Below are positions 1 to 9,168 of a DNA stretch of 64,000 nt, piece after piece. The stretch spans positions 62,001 through 126,000 of the forward strand of contig CANJJE010000004.1 of assembly GCA_947474755.1 (NCBI GenBank), in the 5' to 3' direction. A model generated the notes under the pieces. It searched no databases and was not told where the DNA came from. It was given only the letters and a program-made list of their open reading frames with translations. The translations under genes were made by a program, and so were the position numbers. This DNA is from Burkholderiales bacterium (GTDB taxonomy: Bacteria > Pseudomonadota > Gammaproteobacteria > Burkholderiales > Burkholderiaceae_C). Each line of letters opens with the position of its first letter. Position 1 is the stretch's first letter.

Positions 1-82
1 CAGCAGCCTTGCACATCGCCAATCAGGTAGACCATCGAATGATTCTGCTACGCTGGATGTATCCCCCTCACTCGCGCCCCGC

Positions 83-1381
83 ATGGACGTTGCCTTACTG
101 ACTTTCTTGATCGTGTTGAACGCGCTGTTCGCGATGTCGGAGATGGCGCTCACGGCCAGCCGCAAGGCACGGCTTCAGGTGATGGTGGAAACAGGCGATG
201 CGGGCGCGCAGGCTGCCATGGAACTTCACGACGACCCGACCAAGTTCCTGTCCACCGTGCAGATCGGCATCACTTCGATCGGCGTGCTCAACGGCATCGT
301 CGGTGATGCCGCGTTCTCGGCGCCGTTTGCGCTGTGGCTGGAGAGCGCCTTCGCCATGCACGACAAGGCGGCCGAGATCACTGCTACCGCGATGGTGGTG
401 GTGGTCATCACCTTCCTGACCATCATCTTCGGCGAGCTGGTGCCCAAGCGCCTGGGCCAGATGTATCCCGAATCGGTCGCGCGGCTGGTGGCGCAGCCGA
501 TGAACTGGCTGTCGATGGCGACGCGGCCGTTCGTGATGCTGCTGTCGTTCTGCACCGAGGGGACCTTGAAGTTGATGGGCATCCGCGGCGGCCCGAACCG
601 CAGCGTGACCGAGGAGGAAATCGCCGCCAGCCTGGAAGAGGGGCTGGACGCCGGCGTGATCGAGGCGCAGGAGCACCAGATGGTGCGCAATGTGTTTCGC
701 CTCGACGACCGCCAGGTCGGCTCGATGATGATTCCGCGCGGCGAAATCGTCTGGCTCGAGGCCACCGCACCGGCCGATGCGGTGCTGAAGGTGATCGCGG
801 CCGACGAGCATTCGCGCTACCCGGTGTGCCGCGGCGGGCTCGACGACGTGGTGGGCGTGGTGTCGGCGCAAAGCCTGCTGCAGCAGGCCATCGGCGGCGC
901 GAGGCTGGACATCACCGAGCGCCTGCAGCCGGCGGTGTTCGTGCCGGAAACGCTGTCGGGCATGGAACTGCTGGACCAGTTCCGCGCGTCGAGCGCGCAG
1001 CTGGTGTTCGTGGTCGACGAGTACGGCGAGGTACAGGGCATGATCACCGTGCGCGATGTGCTCGAAGCCATCACCGGCGAATTCACCACGCCGAGCGACG
1101 ACGCCTGGGCGGTGCGCCGCGACGACGGCAGCTGGCTCTTCGATGGCCTGATCCCGGTGCCTGAACTGAAAGACCGTCTCGATCTGAAAGACCTGCCCGA
1201 AGAAGGTCGCGGTCGCTACAACACGCTGGCCGGCATGATCATGCTGCTGCTCGGCCGGCTGCCGCACACGACCGACAGCGTCGAATGGGAAGGCTGGCGC
1301 TTCGAGGTGGTCGACCTCGACGGCAAGCGCATCGACAAGGTGCTGGCCTCGCTATCGCCGACCGGCGACCACGACCGCTGA
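83..1381 (+). CDS. CNNM/CorC-HlyC family membrane protein (DUF21-CBS-CorC_HlyC)
   Basis: A 432-residue inner-membrane protein of the family often labelled hemolysin, whose members are linked to Mg2+/Co2+ transport or resistance. The N-terminal ~190 residues form a DUF21 block with hydrophobic segments at the extreme N-terminus and around 95-120, followed by the GELVPKR motif seen in this family. A CBS pair follows (~205-335, with RYPVCRG and VFVVDEYGEVQG), then a C-terminal CorC_HlyC domain with typical GRLP and VEWEGWRFEVVDLDG stretches. The ATG at 83 places the first hydrophobic segment at residue 4; no strong Shine-Dalgarno is visible. An MFS gene begins 3 bp downstream, so the two are probably co-transcribed. 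The family is clear; the transported ion cannot be read from sequence. Confidence 0.9.
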   Translation: MDVALLTFLIVLNALFAMSEMALTASRKARLQVMVETGDAGAQAAMELHDDPTKFLSTVQIGITSIGVLNGIVGDAAFSAPFALWLESAFAMHDKAAEITATAMVVVVITFLTIIFGELVPKRLGQMYPESVARLVAQPMNWLSMATRPFVMLLSFCTEGTLKLMGIRGGPNRSVTEEEIAASLEEGLDAGVIEAQEHQMVRNVFRLDDRQVGSMMIPRGEIVWLEATAPADAVLKVIAADEHSRYPVCRGGLDDVVGVVSAQSLLQQAIGGARLDITERLQPAVFVPETLSGMELLDQFRASSAQLVFVVDEYGEVQGMITVRDVLEAITGEFTTPSDDAWAVRRDDGSWLFDGLIPVPELKDRLDLKDLPEEGRGRYNTLAGMIMLLLGRLPHTTDSVEWEGWRFEVVDLDGKRIDKVLASLSPTGDHDR

Positions 1382-1384
1382 TCG

Positions 1385-2701
1385 GTGGACCTCTTCTCGC
1401 AGCGCCTGCTCAACGATGGCGTGCGCAAGCGCGAGGTGTTCGGCTGGGCGATGTACGACTTCGCCAACTCGGGTTACACCACCGTCGTGCTGACGGCGGT
1501 GTTTAACGCCTACTTCGTCAGCGTCGTCGCACAAGGCGCGGCCTGGGGCACGCTGGCCTGGACGCTGGCGATTGCGGCATCCAGCCTGATCGTGATGCTC
1601 ACGTTGCCCGCTGTCGGTGCCCACGCCGACCTGCGCGCCAGCAAGAAGCGCTTGCTGGTCGGCTGCACCGTGGCCTGCGTGCTCGGAACGCTCGCGCTGG
1701 TCGGGGCCGGGCCGGGCGACCTGTGGCTGGCGGTGCTGGCCATCGTGGTGTCGAACGTCGCGTTCTCGTACGGTGAATCACTGACCGCTGCCTTCCTGCC
1801 CGAACTGGCGCGGCCCGAGGCGCTGGGCCGGGTGTCGGGCTGGGGCTGGAGCTTCGGCTACCTGGGCGGCATGCTGACGCTGGGCCTGAGCCTGGTCTAT
1901 GTGCTGGCCGCACAGCAGCGCGGCGAACCGGCGACGTCGTTCGTGCCGGTCACGATGGCCATCACGGCCACGGTCTACGCGTTGGCCTCATTGGCCACCT
2001 TCACGCTGCTGCGCGAGCGGGCTGTTCCGCAGACCGAGGCCGCGCGGGCCTTGACGGGCACCGGCATCGGCGCTTCGCTGGCGCGGCTGGCCGAAACGTG
2101 GCGCGCTGCACGTCGCTACCGCGATTTCTGCTGGTTGCTGGCCTGCGGCGCGTGCTACCAGGCCGGCATCGCGGTGGTGATCACGCTGGCCGCTGTGTAT
2201 GCCGAGCAGGCCCTGGGATTCAAGCAGTCCGACACCATGCTGCTCATCTTCGTCGTCAACATCGCCGCGGCCGCTGGTGCCTTTGCCTTCGGCTACTGGC
2301 AGGACCGCATTGGCCATCGGCTGGCGTTGGCGCTCACGCTGCTGGGCTGGATCCTGATGACGGTGCTGGCCGTGCTGGCGAGGGGGCCTGGCCTGTTCTG
2401 GGTCGCCGCGCTGATCGCCGGGCTGTGCATGGGGTCCAGCCAGTCGGCCGGGCGGGCGATGGCCGGCCTGTTCACGCCGGCCGATCGCCGCGGCGAGTTC
2501 TTCGGTCTGTGGACGTTTGCCACCCGGGCGTCAGCGGTCGTCGGACCGCTGACCTTCGGCCTGATCACTTGGCTGACCGGCGGCAACCAGCGCCTGGCAA
2601 TGGGGTGCACCGCAGCCTTCTTCGTCGGTGGCCTGCTGCTGCTGGCAAGGGTCGACATGTCACGCGGCGAGCGCGCGGCGTTGCCCGAGGGCGCCGCCTG
2701 A
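1385..2701 (+). CDS. MFS transporter, UMF1/Atg22-like family
   Basis: A 438-residue polytopic inner-membrane transporter with about twelve hydrophobic segments. The N-terminal MYDFANSGYTTVVLTAVFNAYF stretch resembles the signature of the UMF1 (Atg22-like) branch of the major facilitator superfamily. A loop near residue 75-80 contains DLRASKKR, the usual cytoplasmic MFS loop between segments 2 and 3, and the second half repeats the topology. The start is a GTG at 1385, 3 bp after the stop of the CNNM gene, giving MDLFSQRLL before the first conserved motif. Tight spacing suggests one operon. In yeast Atg22 releases vacuolar amino acids; bacterial substrates are mostly unknown and no substrate is proposed. 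Confidence 0.85.
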   Translation: MDLFSQRLLNDGVRKREVFGWAMYDFANSGYTTVVLTAVFNAYFVSVVAQGAAWGTLAWTLAIAASSLIVMLTLPAVGAHADLRASKKRLLVGCTVACVLGTLALVGAGPGDLWLAVLAIVVSNVAFSYGESLTAAFLPELARPEALGRVSGWGWSFGYLGGMLTLGLSLVYVLAAQQRGEPATSFVPVTMAITATVYALASLATFTLLRERAVPQTEAARALTGTGIGASLARLAETWRAARRYRDFCWLLACGACYQAGIAVVITLAAVYAEQALGFKQSDTMLLIFVVNIAAAAGAFAFGYWQDRIGHRLALALTLLGWILMTVLAVLARGPGLFWVAALIAGLCMGSSQSAGRAMAGLFTPADRRGEFFGLWTFATRASAVVGPLTFGLITWLTGGNQRLAMGCTAAFFVGGLLLLARVDMSRGERAALPEGAA

Positions 2702-2719
2702 GCCACATCGGCTGGCCGC

Positions 2720-3187
2720 TCAGGCGACGCTCAGCTGGCGCAACTGACCAGAGTCGAGCTGCTCCAGCAGCAGGCGGAGCACGACTGCGTTCCTGGGGTC
2801 TTCGGCGTGGCCCAGCGCGTCTTCCAGCACATCGCGAATGTCGTCGGGGGTGACCCGCTCCATGTCCCAGTCGGGGAACAGGCGCTCACGCACTTCCTCG
2901 CTTTCGCTCAGGGACACCATGCTCTCGTGTCGCGGATCGGTCTTCAGCTTCGACATCAGCTGCACCACATGCTCACGCGGACCTTCCAGCCACTGGAAGA
3001 AGATGCCGCCGCCGAATACCAGCAAACCGGTGATGCCGAACACCGGGTTACAGCGTCGCGCCGATTCGATGATCCGGTTCACGTCGGCATCATCGACGCC
3101 CTCAGCAGCTCGGCTGCAGTAGACCAGGTTGTACAGAAGCGGCAGCCTGTGGCCCGATACGGGCTCGTCGATGTCGGTGGGGCTCAT
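2720..3187 (-). CDS. Stand-alone BLUF-domain blue-light sensor
   Basis: A 155-residue protein that is essentially one BLUF domain (about residues 18-115) plus a short C-terminal helical extension. The flavin-site residues are present: Tyr23 (VYCSRA), Asn47 (RCNPVFGITGLL) and Gln65 (FFQWLEG), equivalent to AppA Tyr21, Asn45 and Gln63. Trp107 and Met109 (PDWDM) match the Trp/Met position whose movement signals photoactivation. BLUF proteins bind FAD and switch hydrogen bonding under blue light; short ones act through protein partners. No output domain is attached. It converges with the MFS gene and lies next to tRNA-Thr. In this organism, which carries an LH2 operon about 30 kb away, a role in light-dependent regulation is plausible but unproven. 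Confidence 0.93.
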   Translation of the reverse strand: MSPTDIDEPVSGHRLPLLYNLVYCSRAAEGVDDADVNRIIESARRCNPVFGITGLLVFGGGIFFQWLEGPREHVVQLMSKLKTDPRHESMVSLSESEEVRERLFPDWDMERVTPDDIRDVLEDALGHAEDPRNAVVLRLLLEQLDSGQLRQLSVA

Positions 3188-3264
3188 GGGACGGGTGACT
3201 CCAGAAATGCCACGCAGCCAAAACTTCGTGCCGCAACGCTGCGAGGATAGTGCACGCCAGAAAC

Positions 3265-3291
3265 AAAAAGCCCCGTCTCGTGAACGGGGCT
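3265..3291 (-). terminator. Intrinsic terminator of tRNA-Thr
   Basis: On the minus strand an 8-bp perfect stem (AGCCCCGT / ACGGGGCT) with a 7-nt loop is followed directly by a run of five T. It sits 17 bp past the tRNA-Thr 3' end, so it is the likely rho-independent terminator of that tRNA. Confidence 0.85.
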
Positions 3292-3307
3292 ATGCGCGTG
3301 ATTTGTG

Positions 3308-3383
3308 TGGTGCCGGAGAAAGGAATCGAACCCTCGACCTTCTCATTACGAATGAGCTGCTCTACCAACTGAGCTACACCGGC
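3308..3383 (-). tRNA. thrW: tRNA-Thr (anticodon CGU)
   Basis: The 76-nt minus-strand sequence folds as a cloverleaf: acceptor GCCGGTG / CTCCGGC (one T-T mismatch), D arm GCTC/GAGC, anticodon loop TTCGTAA giving anticodon CGU (reads ACG), and T arm with loop TTCGATT. The discriminator is A and CCA is encoded. It closely resembles E. coli tRNA-Thr(CGU). It has its own terminator and stands alone between the BLUF gene and fbp. Confidence 0.96.
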
Positions 3384-3424
3384 GCAGCCCGCGAGTATAG
3401 CGGGGCGCTTTCAGTCGAGGCCGT

Positions 3425-4435
3425 TCAAATGGCCTCCTGGTGGTAGCGCGTCACCCGCTCGACTTCGTTCTTCGAGCCCAGCATCACGCTGACGCGCTGG
3501 TGCAAGGTGTCGGGGGCGATATCGAGGATGCGCTGGTGGCCGTTGGTGGCTGCACCACCAGCCTGTTCGACCAGGAAGCCCATCGGATTGGCCTCGTACA
3601 TCAGCCGCAGCTTGCCGGCCTTGCCAGGTTCGCGCCGGTCCCAGGGGTAGATGAACACGCCGCCACGGGTCAGGATGCGGTGCACATCGGCCACCATGCT
3701 GGCGATCCAGCGCATGTTGAAATTCTTGCCCCGCACGCCGTCGGTACCCGCCAGGCACTCGTCGATGTAGCGGCGCATCGGCGGCGCCCAGTGGCGCATA
3801 TTGCTCATGTTGATCGCGAATTCCTGGGTGTCTTCGGGGATCTGCACGCCGTCCTGCGTCAGCACCCAGGAGCCCTGCTCGCGGTCGAGCGTGAACATGG
3901 CGACGCCATCACCGACGGTGAGTACCAGGGTGGTCTGCGGCCCATAGACGCAGTAGCCGGCAGCGGCTTGCTGGCGACCGGGCTGCAGGAAGTCCGATTC
4001 CGTGACCGGCCGGCCGGAGTCGTCGCGCTTGAGCACCGAGAAAATGGTGCCGATGCTGACGTTCACATCGATGTTGCTGGAGCCGTCGAGCGGATCGAAC
4101 AGCAACAGGTACTCGCCCTGGGGAAAGCGGTTCGGTACGACATAGACGTCTTCCATTTCCTCGCTGGCCATCGCCGCCAGGTGGCCGCCCCATTCATTGG
4201 CCTCGATCAGCACCTCGTTGGCGATGATGTCGAGCTTCTTCTGCACCTCGCCCTGCACGTTCTCGGTCTCGGCGCTGCCCAGCACGCCACCCAATGCGCC
4301 CTTGTTGACGCTGATGCTGATGCGCTTGCAGGCACGCGCCACCACTTCGAGCAGCAGCCGCAGTTGTGCGGGGATGTTGCCGTGCTGGCGTTGCTGCTCG
4401 ACCAGGTATTGAGTCAAGCTGATTCGTCTGCTCAT
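3425..4435 (-). CDS. fbp: Fructose-1,6-bisphosphatase class 1
   Basis: A 336-residue cytoplasmic enzyme that hydrolyses fructose 1,6-bisphosphate to fructose 6-phosphate in gluconeogenesis and, in autotrophs, in the Calvin cycle. The metal-binding core [13 protein letters not shown] is present around residue 112, followed by IGTIFSV and, later, [33 protein letters not shown] with the substrate-binding Lys/Arg residues. Length matches the class I family. The ATG start leads into [10 protein letters not shown], typical of beta-proteobacterial Fbp. It is downstream of pepN on the same strand with a 34-bp gap, so it may be co-transcribed with prfB-pepN. No AMP-site changes were assessed. Confidence 0.96.
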   Translation of the reverse strand: MSRRISLTQYLVEQQRQHGNIPAQLRLLLEVVARACKRISISVNKGALGGVLGSAETENVQGEVQKKLDIIANEVLIEANEWGGHLAAMASEEMEDVYVVPNRFPQGEYLLLFDPLDGSSNIDVNVSIGTIFSVLKRDDSGRPVTESDFLQPGRQQAAAGYCVYGPQTTLVLTVGDGVAMFTLDREQGSWVLTQDGVQIPEDTQEFAINMSNMRHWAPPMRRYIDECLAGTDGVRGKNFNMRWIASMVADVHRILTRGGVFIYPWDRREPGKAGKLRLMYEANPMGFLVEQAGGAATNGHQRILDIAPDTLHQRVSVMLGSKNEVERVTRYHQEAI

Positions 4436-4469
4436 CGTCGGGCACTCAAGTTAGGCAGGGCGGCGGGCT

Positions 4470-7139
4470 TCAGGCCGCCAGGGCACGCGAGACGATTTCA
4501 CGCACGTCGCTCGACAGGTCAGGTTTGGCCGCGACACGGCTGATGGCCTGGTGTGCCGCGCTGCGGTAGGGCTCGGCCAGGCGACTCCATCGGTCCATGA
4601 TACGGGCCATGCGCGCCGCCAACTGCGGGTTCGCGGCATCGAGCTCCAGCACCCGATCTGCCCAGAACACGTAGCCTGCAGCGTCTGCACGGTGGAAGGC
4701 CGCCGGGTTCATCATGCAAAGTGAAGCGATCAGGCTGCGGGCGCGGTTGGGGTTGCGAATGGAAAAGTCTGGATGCTTCAGCAACTCCAGAGCGCGCGCG
4801 AAGACTTTGCCATCGACTTCAGGCGCGGTGGCCTGCAAGGCGAACCATTTGTCGATGACCAGCGCCTCGCCCTTGAACATCGCGTGAAAGCGCTCCAGCG
4901 CAGGTGTGGCCCGCTCCGCGTGCGAGTTCACGAGCGCCGCCAGCGCACCAAGGCGATCGGTCATGTGGGCTGCATCCTTGAAACGCTGGAATGCGCGGCC
5001 GGGCCAGACCGCATCGCCTCGTGCCACCGCATCCAGGCAAAGCATCGACAGCGCCAGATTCGCCAGCGAGCGCTTGCCCGACGATACCGGGTCGGGTGTG
5101 TAGGCGCCCGGGATCTGGTGCTGTTCGTGGGCCCAGGCCCAGTCGTCACGCAGCGCAGCGGCCAGTTGCATGCGCATGGCTTCGCGCGCGGTGTGAATGT
5201 GCTGTGGATCGACGACCGTGAGCTTCTCGGCCACATAGGCTTCACTCGGTGGCGTCAGCACCATGTCCTTGAAGGCGGCGTCGAGTGCCGGGTGGCGCAG
5301 GATGTCTCGCATCGCGGCGATGAAAGCGTCATCGAGCGTGAGTGCGCCGCCGGCTTGTGTGGCTGCGAGCAGGCGATTGAGCGCGAGCCGCTGGCCGGCT
5401 TCCCAGCGGCTGAAGGGGTCGCTGTCGTGCTGGAGCAGGACCAGCAGGTCGGCGTCGCTCAGGTCGTCTGACAGGATCACCGGCGCCGAGAAACCGCGCA
5501 ACAGCGACGGCACCGGGGCGCTGTCGATGTCGGTGAAGGTGAACCGGCTGTAGGCCGCGTTCAGCACCAGCACGCGGTGCTTGCCTGAGCATTCGGCCTC
5601 GCCTTCCAGGCGCAAGGGCAGGGGGGCTCCATCGCGTGAGACCAGGCCCATTGCCAGCGGCACGACAAAGGGCTCCTGACCCGGGGCCAGCACCTGCTCG
5701 ACGGTCAGCGTGTAGCTGCGTGCTTGTGCGTCATAGTGACCTCTGGCGGTGAGGCGCGGCGTACCGGACTGTGCATACCAGTGCTTGAAGGCCGCCAGGT
5801 GTTCGGCCAAGGCGCTGCCAGGGTTGGCATCTGCGATCGCCTGGGCGAAATCGTCGCAGGTCACGGCCTGGCCATCGTGGCGCCCGAAGTACAGCGTCAT
5901 GCCTCGCGCGAAGCCGTCGCGGCCGACCAGCGTCTGCATCATGCGCACGACCTCTGCGCCTTTTTCGTAGACGGTGGCGGTGTAAAAATTGTTGATCTGC
6001 TGGTAGCTGTCGGGGCGCACGGGGTGCGCCATCGGGCCCGCGTCTTCGGGGAACTGCAACTGTCTGAGCTGCCGCACATCCTCGATGCGCTTGACGGCGC
6101 GGGCGCTCTCGCTGCCTGCCATGTCGATGCTGAATTCCTGGTCGCGGAAGACGGTCAGGCCTTCCTTGAGGCTGAGCTGGAACCAGTCGCGGCAGGTGAT
6201 GCGGTTGCCGGTCCAGTTGTGGAAATACTCGTGGCCGACGACGCTCTCGATGCCGGCGTAGTCGACGTCGGTGGCCGTGGCCGGCGTGGCCAGCACGAAC
6301 TTGGTGTTGAAGATGTTCAACCCCTTGTTCTCCATCGCGCCCATGTTGAAGTCGCCGACCGCGACGATCATGAAGCGGTCCAGGTCAAGTGGCAGCTTGA
6401 AGCGCGCCTCGTCCCACACCACGCTCGCGATCAGCGAGTTCATCGCGTGCTCGGTCTTGTCGAGATCGCCTCGGCGCACGTACACCTGCAACAGGTGATC
6501 ACGCCCGGCACGGGTGCGGATGTGCTGCTCGCGGGCGACCAGATCGGCGGCCACCAGCGCGAACAGGTAGCTGGGCTTGGGGAACGGGTCGTGCCAGACG
6601 GCCTGATGCCTGCCACCGTCGAGGTCGGTTTGCGAGAGCAGGTTGCCGTTCGACAGCAGCACCGGGTACGCAGCCTTGCCGGCCCGCAAGGTCACGGTGT
6701 AGATCGCCATCACGTCCGGGCGGTCGAGGAAGTAGGTGATGCGCCGGAACCCCTCGGCCTCGCACTGGGTGAACAGGCCGCCGTTCGAGGTGTACAGGCC
6801 GGACAGCTGCGTGTTGCGCTCGGGCGTGCAGGTGTTGCGGATCTCCAGCGAGAACGGGCCTTCGGGCACGTTCTGCAGGCTGTCGAGTACCAGCAGGCCG
6901 TCCTCATGGCGGAACGACACGCTCTCGCCGTTGACCAGCACCCGCAGCACCGACAGCTCGTCGCCATGCAACTTGAGCGGCTGTGCGGGCACGCCCGGGT
7001 TGCGCTCAAGCTGCATCCGGCTCGTCACCAGCGTGCGCACCGGGTCGAGGTCGAAGGTCAGATCGACAGTCTTGATCCAGAACGCTGGCGCGCTGTAGTC
7101 CTCGCGACGGATCAGGGGGGCAGTACCTTCACGCATCAC
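4470..7139 (-). CDS. pepN: Aminopeptidase N (M1 zinc metallopeptidase)
   Basis: An 889-residue cytoplasmic zinc aminopeptidase that removes N-terminal amino acids from peptides. The M1 signatures are intact: the exopeptidase motif GAMEN and, about 35 residues later, the zinc site [11 protein letters not shown] followed by [15 protein letters not shown] with the third zinc ligand Glu. Domain order (N-terminal beta domain, catalytic domain around 200-440, then beta and C-terminal alpha-helical domains) and length match proteobacterial PepN. Two starts are possible: GTG at 7139 or ATG at 7136. Both overlap the prfB stop (TGATG), so translation is probably coupled to prfB. fbp follows 34 bp downstream. 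Confidence 0.96.
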   Translation of the reverse strand: MMREGTAPLIRREDYSAPAFWIKTVDLTFDLDPVRTLVTSRMQLERNPGVPAQPLKLHGDELSVLRVLVNGESVSFRHEDGLLVLDSLQNVPEGPFSLEIRNTCTPERNTQLSGLYTSNGGLFTQCEAEGFRRITYFLDRPDVMAIYTVTLRAGKAAYPVLLSNGNLLSQTDLDGGRHQAVWHDPFPKPSYLFALVAADLVAREQHIRTRAGRDHLLQVYVRRGDLDKTEHAMNSLIASVVWDEARFKLPLDLDRFMIVAVGDFNMGAMENKGLNIFNTKFVLATPATATDVDYAGIESVVGHEYFHNWTGNRITCRDWFQLSLKEGLTVFRDQEFSIDMAGSESARAVKRIEDVRQLRQLQFPEDAGPMAHPVRPDSYQQINNFYTATVYEKGAEVVRMMQTLVGRDGFARGMTLYFGRHDGQAVTCDDFAQAIADANPGSALAEHLAAFKHWYAQSGTPRLTARGHYDAQARSYTLTVEQVLAPGQEPFVVPLAMGLVSRDGAPLPLRLEGEAECSGKHRVLVLNAAYSRFTFTDIDSAPVPSLLRGFSAPVILSDDLSDADLLVLLQHDSDPFSRWEAGQRLALNRLLAATQAGGALTLDDAFIAAMRDILRHPALDAAFKDMVLTPPSEAYVAEKLTVVDPQHIHTAREAMRMQLAAALRDDWAWAHEQHQIPGAYTPDPVSSGKRSLANLALSMLCLDAVARGDAVWPGRAFQRFKDAAHMTDRLGALAALVNSHAERATPALERFHAMFKGEALVIDKWFALQATAPEVDGKVFARALELLKHPDFSIRNPNRARSLIASLCMMNPAAFHRADAAGYVFWADRVLELDAANPQLAARMARIMDRWSRLAEPYRSAAHQAISRVAAKPDLSSDVREIVSRALAA

Positions 7140-8240
7140 ACACCTTGCTTCAAACTGGCTTCGATGAATGGGTCGAGGTCGCCATCGAGCACCTTCTGCG
7201 TGGCTGATACCTCGTAGCCGGTGCGCAGGTCCTTGATGCGGCTCTGGTCGAGCACATAGCTGCGGATCTGGTGGCCCCAGCCCACATCGGTCTTGGTGTC
7301 TTCGAGTTTCTGCTGCTCTTCCATCCGCTTGCGCATCTCGAAGTCAAACAGACGTGAGCGCAGGCGCTTCCAGGCGACATCGCGGTTGCTGTGCTGGCTG
7401 CGGCCGTCCTGGCACTGGACGACGATGCCTGTCGGGATGTGCGTCAGGCGCACCGCTGAATCGGTCTTGTTGATGTGCTGGCCTCCGGCGCCCGAGGCGC
7501 GGAAGGTGTCGGTCCGAACGTCGGACGGGTTGATCTCGATCTCCACCGTGTCGTCGACTTCGGGGTAGACGAAAAGGCTCGCGAACGAGGTGTGGCGACC
7601 ACCCGCCGAATCGAACGGGCTCTTGCGCACCAATCGGTGCACGCCGGTCTCGGTGCGAAGCAGACCGAAGGCGTATTCCCCCTCGACCTTGATCGTGGCG
7701 CTTTTGATGCCGGCGATGTCGCCGGGCGTTTCGTCTTCCAGCGTGGCCTTGAAGCCCTTGCGTTCGCAATACTTCAGGTACTGGCGCAGCAGCATGCCTG
7801 CCCAATCGCAGGCCTCGGTGCCACCGGCACCGGCCTGAATGTCGATGAAGCAGTTGCTCGGGTCGGCCGGGTTGTTGAACATCCGGCGGAATTCGAGCTG
7901 GGCCACGATTTCCTCGAGCTTCGCTGCCTCGACTTCGATCGAGAGCAGCCCGTCGAAGTCGCCCTCGGCCTTCGACATGTCGTACAGCTCGGTGTTGTCG
8001 GCCAGGTTGCCGTTCAGGTGATCGATGGTCTGTACCACCGCCTCCAGCGTGCGCTTCTCGCGACCCAGTTCCTGCGCCCGCTTGGGCTCGTTCCAGACGC
8101 TGGGGTTCTCGAGCGCCGCGTTGACTTCGTTCAGCCGCAGTGCTTTGCGATCGTAGTCAAAGATACCCCCGGAGGTCGACCGTGCGGCGGCTCAGGTCGG
8201 CCAAACGATTGCCTATCGCATTGATGTGTTCGACGTCCAT
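7136..8240 (-). CDS. prfB: Peptide chain release factor 2, programmed +1 frameshift
   Basis: RF2 recognises UGA and UAA and triggers peptide release. The gene is in two frames. The first begins at ATG 8240-8238 ([11 protein letters not shown]) and reaches an in-frame TGA at 8159-8157 after 27 codons. The second continues in the +1 frame ([12 protein letters not shown]) to 7136, giving about 367 residues, close to the E. coli length. The site reads GGGGGTATCTTTGAC, with a Shine-Dalgarno-like G run upstream of CTT-TGA-C, the classic autoregulatory element. The second part carries the SPF codon-recognition motif ([10 protein letters not shown]) and the catalytic GGQ ([13 protein letters not shown]). 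pepN is coupled downstream; lysS, the common neighbour, is not here. Confidence 0.96.
8155..8172 (-). other. RF2 programmed +1 frameshift site
   Basis: Minus-strand GGGGGTATC-TTTGAC. The G run can pair with the 16S anti-Shine-Dalgarno a few bases before CTT-TGA-C, so slow termination at TGA (low RF2) favours slippage into the +1 frame. The bases match the conserved prfB element very closely. Confidence 0.94.
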
Positions 8241-8301
8241 GAAGTGACAACCCTGTTCGAATGACAGCGTCCATTCTCTCATGCGCCCCCCGCCGTGATG
8301 A

Positions 8302-8585
8302 GCCTTCGGCACAGCCGAACCGCCAGAAACCGATACGAGGCCGCAGACCGAAAGACACCAGGCGCAGCGGCGCAAGAACCTCAACATTGCCGCTATCCTG
8401 CTGGCGAGCTGGTTCGTCATGACCTCCCATGCCTGCGAGCTGAATTTCAGCCTCCTCGGGGGGCCATCGGCTTCTGGTCCTGTGCGTTCCTGGTCTGCGT
8501 CATCATCGACGTCCACCACGCCTGCCAGAAGGAACGACTCGACCACCAGAACGGCCTGGCCGAAGATGACCACGATCCCGAATGA
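8302..8585 (+). pseudogene. Probable remnant of a DUF4212-like small symporter subunit
   Basis: No intact gene is seen between the prfB start and the GNAT gene. Two plus-strand frames join to resemble one small two-helix membrane protein: frame 1 gives RRKNLNIAAILLASWFVMT and, after a one-base shift at a run of six G near 8458-8463, frame 3 gives LGGAIGFWSCAFLVCVIIDV then a charged tail KERLDHQNGLAEDD ending in TGA at 8583-8585. The order (NL..ILLA.WFV, then LGG..GFW, a hydrophobic stretch, then (N/K)RLD) recalls DUF4212, the small subunit beside ActP-like sodium:solute symporters. Usual start codons are lacking and the middle appears shortened. No symporter gene is adjacent. The family match is from memory and is tentative. 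Confidence 0.4.
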
Positions 8586-9076
8586 GAACAGACGCTTGTG
8601 CATCCTTTTCCATCCGCGCCGCCGAGCTGCGCGACGTCACCGCCATCGTGCAACTGATCCGTGAACTGGCCGAGTTCGAACACCTGACGCACCTGCTGCA
8701 GGTCACGCCAGAGAAGCTGCGCCCGCATCTGTTTGGCGAACGTGCCGTTGTCGAGGCGCTGGTGGCCGAGAGCGCCGGCGATGTGGTGGGATTTGCCCTT
8801 TTCTTCACCAATTTCTCGACCTTTCTCGCGCAGCCCGGGCTGTATCTTGAAGACCTGTACGTGCAACCCAGCCAGCGGGGCCGCGGTGTCGGCGAGGCGC
8901 TGCTCAGCCGCGTCGGTCGGTTGGCAGTGGAGCGCGATTACGGTCGATTCGAATGGAGCGTGCTCGACTGGAACGCCAGCGCGATCCGCTTCTACGAAAA
9001 GATGGGCGCGACCGTGATGCCCGATTGGCGCATCTGCCGAGTCACTGGGGACGCGCTGCAGCGTTTCGCAGCCTGA
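8582..9076 (+). CDS. GNAT-family N-acetyltransferase
   Basis: A 164-residue cytoplasmic acyltransferase using acetyl-CoA. The GNAT core is clear: motif C/D in the N-terminal half (IRAAELRDVTAIVQLIRELAEFE), then beta-4 and the acetyl-CoA pyrophosphate loop LEDLYVQPSQRGRGVGEALL (~95-115), followed by WSVLDWNASAIRFYEKMGA. The AELRDV..LIRELAEFE start and FYEKMGA end resemble diamine/spermidine N1-acetyltransferase-like and YhdJ-like members, but the substrate is not predictable. The ATG at 8582 overlaps the TGA that closes the upstream remnant (ATGA). YbaK follows 92 bp downstream. Confidence 0.88.
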   Translation: MRTDACASFSIRAAELRDVTAIVQLIRELAEFEHLTHLLQVTPEKLRPHLFGERAVVEALVAESAGDVVGFALFFTNFSTFLAQPGLYLEDLYVQPSQRGRGVGEALLSRVGRLAVERDYGRFEWSVLDWNASAIRFYEKMGATVMPDWRICRVTGDALQRFAA

Positions 9077-9168
9077 TGGGCGATATGCGTGATGTGTGCC
9101 CGTTCAAACAAGCCAAGCGCCGGTTGAAAAGCCCCCTCGACTTGCGTCGAAAAACCTGAAGAGATTCG

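Noticed and set aside
386-403. GTG/GGT repeat in the CNNM gene
   Set aside because: It encodes consecutive Val residues of a membrane helix and is short; not a meaningful repeat.
95-1267. Long minus-strand frame opposite the CNNM gene
   Set aside because: Its translation is His/Arg/Gln-rich without domains, as expected opposite a GC-rich gene; the plus strand has a full CNNM protein.
3308-3383. tRNA-Thr as a possible integration site for a mobile element
   Set aside because: No integrase and no repeated tRNA 3' end was seen nearby; neighbours are housekeeping genes.
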